A DNA stretch of 17,219 nt, taken from an uncultured Collinsella sp. GTDB lineage: Bacteria > Actinomycetota > Coriobacteriia > Coriobacteriales > Coriobacteriaceae. How positions within the stretch are numbered: position 1 is the first letter of the stretch; the number at the start of each line of letters is the position of its first letter. Under the pieces are notes generated by a model that saw nothing but the letters and a program-made list of their open reading frames with translations, did not search any database and was not told where the DNA came from. Positions 12,711-17,219 of this stretch are shown in pieces. The position numbers were made by a program, and so were the translations under genes. The stretch lies in contig CABRZN010000027.1 of the NCBI GenBank assembly GCA_902475445.1, positions 1-17,219 on the forward strand. The letters run 5' to 3'.

Positions 12711-13718
12711 TTACTCGGCGTGCGCGTAATCAACCTTGGCACGGCGAGCGGTGGCCTTTTCCCAATCGCTGGTGCCCTCAAAGACATCCTGCTTGTAGGG
12801 ATTGCGGCCGAGCTTCTTGGCGCGGTAGGCGATGTAGATGATCGCGGCGACGTTGGCGACCAGTGCGGCGATCGAGACCGCGGTAGCGGCGCCGGGGTCG
12901 AGCGTAGAGTGGGTCACAAAGATGGACTCCTCCTGGAAGTACGGGAACACCTGGGCAAACATGCACCAAATGGCCAGCGTAAAGGCGCGGTTCTGGATCC
13001 AGCCGCCCTTGTTCCAGATAAAGGCGGCGACGGTGGGCGCCAGCAGCAGCGCAAAGCCGCAGAACCAGGAGTGGGTGGGCAGGCAGTTGTAGGTGTAGCA
13101 GAAGTTCCAGATGTCGTAGGCGATGATGTAGACCCAGGTCATGTCGGGCCACAGCATGTCGGTCTTGTCCTCGGAGGCGTAGACGCTCCACCAACCGGTC
13201 ATGCAGAAGATGTTGATGATACCGGCGATGCCGTTGAACACGTTGTTCCAGCCGGCCAGCTGCGTGGCGCCCTCGGAGGTGACCCAGGTGGACTCGCCCA
13301 GGACAAAGAAGTGATAGGCGCTCTCAAAGTCGGACACGACGGCGATCATGATGTTGATGGCGACGATCACAAACGGCCACGCGCGGAACCAATGCGCCTT
13401 GCCGATCTTGCCCCACTGGTACTTAATGGCAATGAAGCCCCAGCAACCGGCCAGCGCCGCGTACACCTTGGCGTAGTGGAACCAGCTGTTCTGGTACACA
13501 TGGGTGGGGTTGGTGAGCGCCCACTCGGCACCCTGCGAGACGCCGATGGCGATGGCGACGCAGTAGATGGTCATGGCCAGCGGAGCCACGCCAAAGATGA
13601 TGGCCGCGCCGAGCTTGGTGCGGCGGCCGACCTCGTTGAGCACGATCAGGCCAATAAAGACCATGGCCCAGCCGGCCCAGTGGATAAGGGTATCGCTACC
13701 CCAAACATCGAACAGCAT
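12711..13718 (-). CDS. Multi-spanning membrane protein, DUF5692-like
   Basis: A 335-residue integral membrane protein with about nine hydrophobic segments, rich in Trp, Tyr and Phe. It resembles the DUF5692 family I associate with Coriobacteriia; that match is from memory and the function is unknown. Landmarks: IHWAGWAMVFIGLIVLNEVGRRTK near the N-terminus, SWFHYAKVYAALAGCWGFIAIKYQWG (78-103), SDFESAYHFFVLGESTWVTSEG in a loop, and DMTWVYIIAYDIWNFCYTYNCLPTHSWFCG (192-221). The C-terminal tail is charged and cytoplasmic (AKKLGRNPYKQDVF). There is no signal peptide. AAAGGAG lies 7 bases before the ATG. It follows the TetR gene in the same direction by 63 bases and ends at a strong terminator, so the two are probably cotranscribed. 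It could be a transporter or a membrane partner of the divergent oxidoreductase (inference). Confidence 0.8.
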   Translation of the reverse strand: MLFDVWGSDTLIHWAGWAMVFIGLIVLNEVGRRTKLGAAIIFGVAPLAMTIYCVAIAIGVSQGAEWALTNPTHVYQNSWFHYAKVYAALAGCWGFIAIKYQWGKIGKAHWFRAWPFVIVAINIMIAVVSDFESAYHFFVLGESTWVTSEGATQLAGWNNVFNGIAGIINIFCMTGWWSVYASEDKTDMLWPDMTWVYIIAYDIWNFCYTYNCLPTHSWFCGFALLLAPTVAAFIWNKGGWIQNRAFTLAIWCMFAQVFPYFQEESIFVTHSTLDPGAATAVSIAALVANVAAIIYIAYRAKKLGRNPYKQDVFEGTSDWEKATARRAKVDYAHAE

Positions 13719-13781
13719 GCTGCTCTCCTTTCACACGCCCGCGGCCCCTCTTCTGATCGCGGACAGTTTGGCCAAATGTCG

Positions 13782-14444
13782 TCAGTTCTGGGGCTTGCGC
13801 TCCGGATACTTGGCGGTATAGCCCTCGATGTGGAGCGTCGAGGCGATGATTTCCTTGACCGTCTCGTCGGGCACATCGGGGTGCGTGCGGATATACATCA
13901 AAAGACCCATGATGAGGGTGTAGAACGTTTCGTAGACATGGTCGATGCGCAGCTCGTGATGGGCGACAAAATCAACCACGGTGGTGTCGCAGATGTATTG
14001 AGCCACGCGCTGAACCACGTTGTGCAGAAAGCCGCCGTAGAGTGCGCCGCTGTTGGAGGTCAGAGTGTGCGGCAGTTCGTGGCCGCTGGCGACCAGACGC
14101 TTAAAGAGCGGGGCGACGGTGTCGAGCGCGCCCTCGATATCGCCGACGGTGCGGCCGGCGTTCCACTGCTCGAGCTCGGAGATAAAACCGTCGATCGCCT
14201 CGTCCATAACAGCGGTGACGGCGGCGTCCATGTCGGCGAAGTAGTGGTAGAACAGCGAGCGCGTGCAGCCGGCTCGCTTGGTCACGGCCGATACCGATAG
14301 GTGGGACACGCCCAACTCGGAGCTCACGGCGCGCACGGCGGCGAGAATCTCGCGACGGCGCTCGTCACCTGTCAGGCGCTTTGCCGCGCTATCGGACGCG
14401 GGGATGGCATCGACCACAGAGGTATCTGCTGTGTTGCTGCCCAT
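13782..14444 (-). CDS. TetR-family transcriptional regulator
   Basis: A 220-residue one-component repressor. The N-terminal 20 or so residues are a Ser/Asp/Ala-rich extension. The TetR DNA-binding domain spans about 25-75 (ERRREILAAVRAVSSELGVSHLSVSAVTKRAGCTRSLFYHYFADMDA), with the recognition helix around AGCTRSLFYHYF. The remaining helical part would bind an unknown ligand and dimerise. GAAAGGCGG precedes the ATG at a normal distance. The gene is divergent from the FAD/Fe-S oxidoreductase and leads the unit with the DUF5692-like gene. Two adjoining dyads in the 187-base divergent gap are the likely operators, so it probably regulates itself and both flanking genes. Family is secure; the ligand is unknown. 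Confidence 0.94.
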   Translation of the reverse strand: MGSNTADTSVVDAIPASDSAAKRLTGDERRREILAAVRAVSSELGVSHLSVSAVTKRAGCTRSLFYHYFADMDAAVTAVMDEAIDGFISELEQWNAGRTVGDIEGALDTVAPLFKRLVASGHELPHTLTSNSGALYGGFLHNVVQRVAQYICDTTVVDFVAHHELRIDHVYETFYTLIMGLLMYIRTHPDVPDETVKEIIASTLHIEGYTAKYPERKPQN

Positions 14445-14498
14445 GTTTTGCCGCCTTTCATCCTCTTTTGCCTGACCGTTCGCCTAACAGTCTTGAAT

Positions 14499-14521
14499 AT
14501 TGTTGACGGTTCGTCAATACT
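14499..14521. promoter_or_regulatory. Candidate TetR operator 1
   Basis: ATTGTTGACG and CGTCAATACT flank the centre GTT. The inner six bases of each arm (TTGACG/CGTCAA) are perfect and 8 of 10 positions match overall. It lies 55 bases before the TetR start codon on the minus strand. Confidence 0.72.
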
Positions 14522-14544
14522 ATTTTTGACACAATGTCAACAAT
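14522..14544. promoter_or_regulatory. Candidate TetR operator 2
   Basis: ATTTTTGACA and TGTCAACAAT flank the centre CAA. The inner six bases are perfect and 9 of 10 positions match overall. It directly abuts operator 1, with the same 10-3-10 layout and a 23-bp centre-to-centre distance. TTGACA within it could double as a -35 element. Confidence 0.72.
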
Positions 14545-14631
14545 AACGGGTGAACGGCATGGGGGTATGTCGAGCCCGTAAAAAGAGGGGCGCTGCGTGC
14601 CTGCCAGGCTGCGGCAAGAGAAGGGACGACT

Positions 14632-17219
14632 ATGATTCTCAACGGACCGGGGATTAGCTACACCGAGCCCGATATCGGTGCGGAGTTTGTGCCGCCGCTG
14701 CCGGAGCATCCGCGCGAGGCCATCGTCAAACTGTGCGAGCACTGCACCAACCGCCTGCTGCATCGCGACGAGCTGCTGGGCTACGAGTACCGGTCGTTTG
14801 CCGAGGCCGCAACCGACGAGCAGGCCGAAGTGCTCTGCAAGATGAAGATGCGCCGTCCCTATACGCTGCCCGAGATGGTCAAGCTCACCGGCATGCCCGA
14901 GGCCGATATCGAGAAGATGCTCGACGACATGAGCTACACGGGTCTGCTCGAGTACAACTGGGAAAACCCCGAGCGCGCCAAGCAGTGGGTACTGCCCATG
15001 CTGGTGCCGGGTTCCGCCGAGTTCCTCAACATGCGCGTGAGCCAGCTCGAGGAGCATCCGGTCTATGCCAAGTTCTTTGAGCAGGCGTCCAAGGGGCCGC
15101 TGTCCCGCGCCACGCCGATGGTGCCGCCCGGAGGCGCCGGTATCGGCATGCACGTCATTCCGGTCGAGAAGGCCATCGACGCCGCAAGCACCTCGGTGCC
15201 TATTGAGCATATCGAGCATTGGCTCGACAAATACGAGGGTAAGTATGCCGCTAGCACCTGCAGCTGCCGCGCGAGCCGTCGCGTGATGGGTGAGGGCTGC
15301 GCCGACGACCCGGCCGATTGGTGCATCGCCGTGGGCGATATGGCCGACTACGTGGTCGAGACCGATCGTGGCCATTACGTGACCCGCGACGAGGTTTACG
15401 ACATCTTGCGCCAGGCCGAGGACAACGGCTTTGTGCACCAGATCACCAACATTGACGGTGAGAACAAAATCTTCGCCATCTGCAACTGCAACGTCAACGT
15501 GTGCTACGCCCTGCGCACCTCGCAGCTGTTCAACACGCCCAACCTGTCGCGCTCGGCCTATGTCGCCAAGGTCGAGAAGGACAAGTGCGTGGCCTGCGGT
15601 CGCTGCGTTGAGGTATGTCCGGCCGGCGCCGCCAAGCTGGGCCAGAAGCTCTGCAGCAAGAAGGCGGGCGGACAGGTGCCCGAGTATCCGCGCCAGGAGC
15701 TGCCCGATGCCACCAAGTGGGACCACACCAAGTGGTCGCCCAACTACCGCAACGACAACCGCATCGAGACGCATGAGTCCGGCACCGCTCCCTGCAAGAC
15801 GGCCTGCCCCGCGCATGTCGCCGTTCAAGGCTATTTGAAGCTCGCGGCTCAGGGCCGCTATGACGAGGCCCTAGCGCTCATCAAGCGCGAGAACCCGCTG
15901 CCCGCTATCTGCGGCCGTGTGTGCAACCGCCGCTGTGAGGATGCCTGCACTCGCGGTCGCGTGGACGCCGCCGTGGCTATCGACGAGGTCAAGAAGTTCA
16001 TCGCCCAGCGCGATCTGGATGCCGCGACCCGCTATGTCCCACCCGTGGTGACCCCGACGCGTGCCGGCGGCTTCGACCAGAAGATTGCCATTATCGGTGC
16101 CGGTCCGGCCGGCCTGTCCTGCGCTTTCTACCTGGCCGAGAAGGGCTACAAGCCCGTCGTGTTCGAGAAGAACGAGCGCCCGGGCGGTATGCTCACCTAC
16201 GGCATTCCTAGCTTTAAGCTGCAGAAGGACGTTATCGAGGCCGAGGTCGAGATCATTCGCCTGATGGGCGCCGAGTTCCGCTATGGTGTGGAGGTCGGTC
16301 GCGATGTGACGCTCGACGAGCTGCGCGAGCAGGGCTTTAAGGCCTTTTATGTGGCTATTGGCTGCCAGGGCGGCCGCCTTGCCGGTATTCCGGGCGAGGA
16401 TGCCGAGGACGTGACCGTGGCCGTCGACTTTTTGCTCGAGGTCAACAGCGGCAAGATCGACACGCTGCCCGGCCGCACCATCGTGGTGGGCGGCGGCAAC
16501 GTGGCTATCGACGTGGCCCGCAACGCCTGCCGCCTGGGTTCTGAGCACGTTGAGATGTTCTGCCTGGAGAGCGAGGCGCAGATGCCCGCCAGCGAGGAGG
16601 AGCGTCGCGAGGCCGTTGAGGACGGCGCGCACATCAGCTGCGGCTGGGGTCCCAAGGAGGTTCACCTGGACGAGGCCGGTCGCGTATGTGGCATTACCTT
16701 TAAGCGCTGCACGCGCGTCTTTGACGACGAGGGCCGTTTTGCGCCCGAGTACGACGAGAACGACCTGCGCCGTGTCGATGCCGACCGTGTCGTCATGTCG
16801 ATTGGCCAGTCTATTGTGTGGGGCGACCTGCTGGCTGGCTCCAAGGTGGAGCTTGGCCGCGGCCAGGGTGCTCTTGCCGACCCCCAGACCTACCAGACCG
16901 CCGAGCCCGACATCTTTGTGGGCGGCGATGTCTATACCGGTCCGAGCTTTGCCATCGATGCCATCGCCGCCGGCCACGAGGCCGCCGTATCCATCCATCG
17001 CTTTGTGCAGCCGGGATCCACGCTCACCATCGGCCGCAACCAGCGCCGCTACACCGCGCTCGACCGCGACGATGTCGTGATCGAGGGCTACGACAACGCA
17101 AGTCGCGAGGTTGCCCACGTGGACCGCGAGCGCGAGAAGGCTGCGCCCTTTAGCGAGTACGTCGAGACCTTTACCGAGGAGCAGGTGCGCGCCGAGACTG
17201 CCCGTTGCCTGGGTTGCGG
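14632..17219 (+). CDS. FAD-dependent oxidoreductase with Fe-S domains (3' end missing)
   Basis: 862 codons are visible and the frame is open to the window end. The N-terminal 300 residues have a CEHC pair (35-38), CSC (210-212) and CNCNVNVC (284-291). A ferredoxin-type cluster site follows: Cys319, 322, 325 and 329-Pro. Then a GltD/DpyD-like Fe-S domain has Cys388 and 392 in CKTACP, and Cys427, 431, 435 and 439. The flavoprotein part has the FAD motif GAGPAG (489-494), an NAD(P) Rossmann motif GGGN (620-623), and the closing GGDVYTGPSFAIDAIAAG (764 onward). The last residues (TARCLGC) resemble the start of a further cluster domain. It should move electrons between NAD(P)H, flavin and Fe-S centres in the cytoplasm; the substrate is unknown. 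AAGGGA lies 5 bases before the ATG. The divergent TetR gene is its probable regulator. Confidence 0.88.
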   Translation, partial: MILNGPGISYTEPDIGAEFVPPLPEHPREAIVKLCEHCTNRLLHRDELLGYEYRSFAEAATDEQAEVLCKMKMRRPYTLPEMVKLTGMPEADIEKMLDDMSYTGLLEYNWENPERAKQWVLPMLVPGSAEFLNMRVSQLEEHPVYAKFFEQASKGPLSRATPMVPPGGAGIGMHVIPVEKAIDAASTSVPIEHIEHWLDKYEGKYAASTCSCRASRRVMGEGCADDPADWCIAVGDMADYVVETDRGHYVTRDEVYDILRQAEDNGFVHQITNIDGENKIFAICNCNVNVCYALRTSQLFNTPNLSRSAYVAKVEKDKCVACGRCVEVCPAGAAKLGQKLCSKKAGGQVPEYPRQELPDATKWDHTKWSPNYRNDNRIETHESGTAPCKTACPAHVAVQGYLKLAAQGRYDEALALIKRENPLPAICGRVCNRRCEDACTRGRVDAAVAIDEVKKFIAQRDLDAATRYVPPVVTPTRAGGFDQKIAIIGAGPAGLSCAFYLAEKGYKPVVFEKNERPGGMLTYGIPSFKLQKDVIEAEVEIIRLMGAEFRYGVEVGRDVTLDELREQGFKAFYVAIGCQGGRLAGIPGEDAEDVTVAVDFLLEVNSGKIDTLPGRTIVVGGGNVAIDVARNACRLGSEHVEMFCLESEAQMPASEEERREAVEDGAHISCGWGPKEVHLDEAGRVCGITFKRCTRVFDDEGRFAPEYDENDLRRVDADRVVMSIGQSIVWGDLLAGSKVELGRGQGALADPQTYQTAEPDIFVGGDVYTGPSFAIDAIAAGHEAAVSIHRFVQPGSTLTIGRNQRRYTALDRDDVVIEGYDNASREVAHVDREREKAAPFSEYVETFTEEQVRAETARCLGC

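Noticed and set aside
12582..14300. Long plus-strand open frame of 572 codons
   Set aside because: It lies antisense to the DUF5692-like and TetR genes, both of which have strong ribosome sites and family features. Its composition (Gly/Val/Asp-rich, no domain) is that of a high-GC shadow frame, and it runs through the terminator.
14458..15828. Minus-strand open frame of 456 codons
   Set aside because: Fully antisense to the Fe-S oxidoreductase and the divergent promoter region; no ribosome site and no recognisable motif.
15871..17118. Minus-strand open frame of 415 codons
   Set aside because: Antisense to the flavoprotein domain. Ala/Gly/Val-rich composition mirrors the codon structure of the real gene.
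1..17219. CRISPR arrays, tRNA or rRNA genes, transposases, integrases
   Set aside because: No regularly spaced repeats, no cloverleaf-like sequence and no recombinase motif were found on either strand by reading.

Overview
The window looks like chromosomal DNA of a high-GC gut actinobacterium of the Coriobacteriia, most likely Collinsella or a close relative. This rests on codon use, strong Shine-Dalgarno sites, and protein types I associate with that group: a DUF5692-like membrane protein, a multi-module Fe-S/flavin oxidoreductase, and Lac-family PTS with GH1. It is an inference, because no rRNA or other marker gene is present. Both ends cut through genes, and no intergenic gap exceeds about 240 bases.

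Left part (1-3390): the 3' two-thirds of clpB and its terminator, then a 64-residue acidic, Pro/Ala/Lys-rich small protein. A visibly more A/T-rich AAA_14/DUF4143 ATPase follows. Its promoter region holds a nearly perfect 62-bp dyad and a second smaller one just upstream.

Middle part (about 3390-10927): a compact beta-glucoside/oligosaccharide PTS locus. A LicR/BglG-type PRD regulator carrying its own EIIA-like domain is divergent from an operon of EIIB, EIIC, GH1 6-phospho-beta-glucosidase, EIIA, an HPr-like protein and a stand-alone B3/B4 (PheT-like) domain protein. A small Cys-rich PF04071-type protein precedes the regulator. The imported sugar would be phosphorylated by EIIA-EIIB-EIIC and split by the GH1 enzyme. 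The regulator would sense PTS phosphorylation, and only enzyme I is missing locally.

This block is bracketed by a 98-bp, 97/98-identical direct repeat (3394-3491 and 10928-11025). The right copy is the 3' end plus downstream flank of an intact membrane-protein gene. The left copy is an orphan fragment of that same 3' end. The layout suggests gain, loss or duplication of the 7.5-kb sugar module, and is the most unusual structural feature here.

Right part (10970-17219): the single-pass membrane protein with a long acidic cytoplasmic tail (minus strand). Next come a DUF5692-like multi-spanning protein and a TetR regulator in one minus-strand unit. Divergent from them is a large FAD/Fe-S oxidoreductase that runs off the window. 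Two abutting 23-bp dyads between the TetR gene and the oxidoreductase are probably TetR operators that coordinate both directions.

No tRNA, rRNA, CRISPR array, transposase or integrase was seen.
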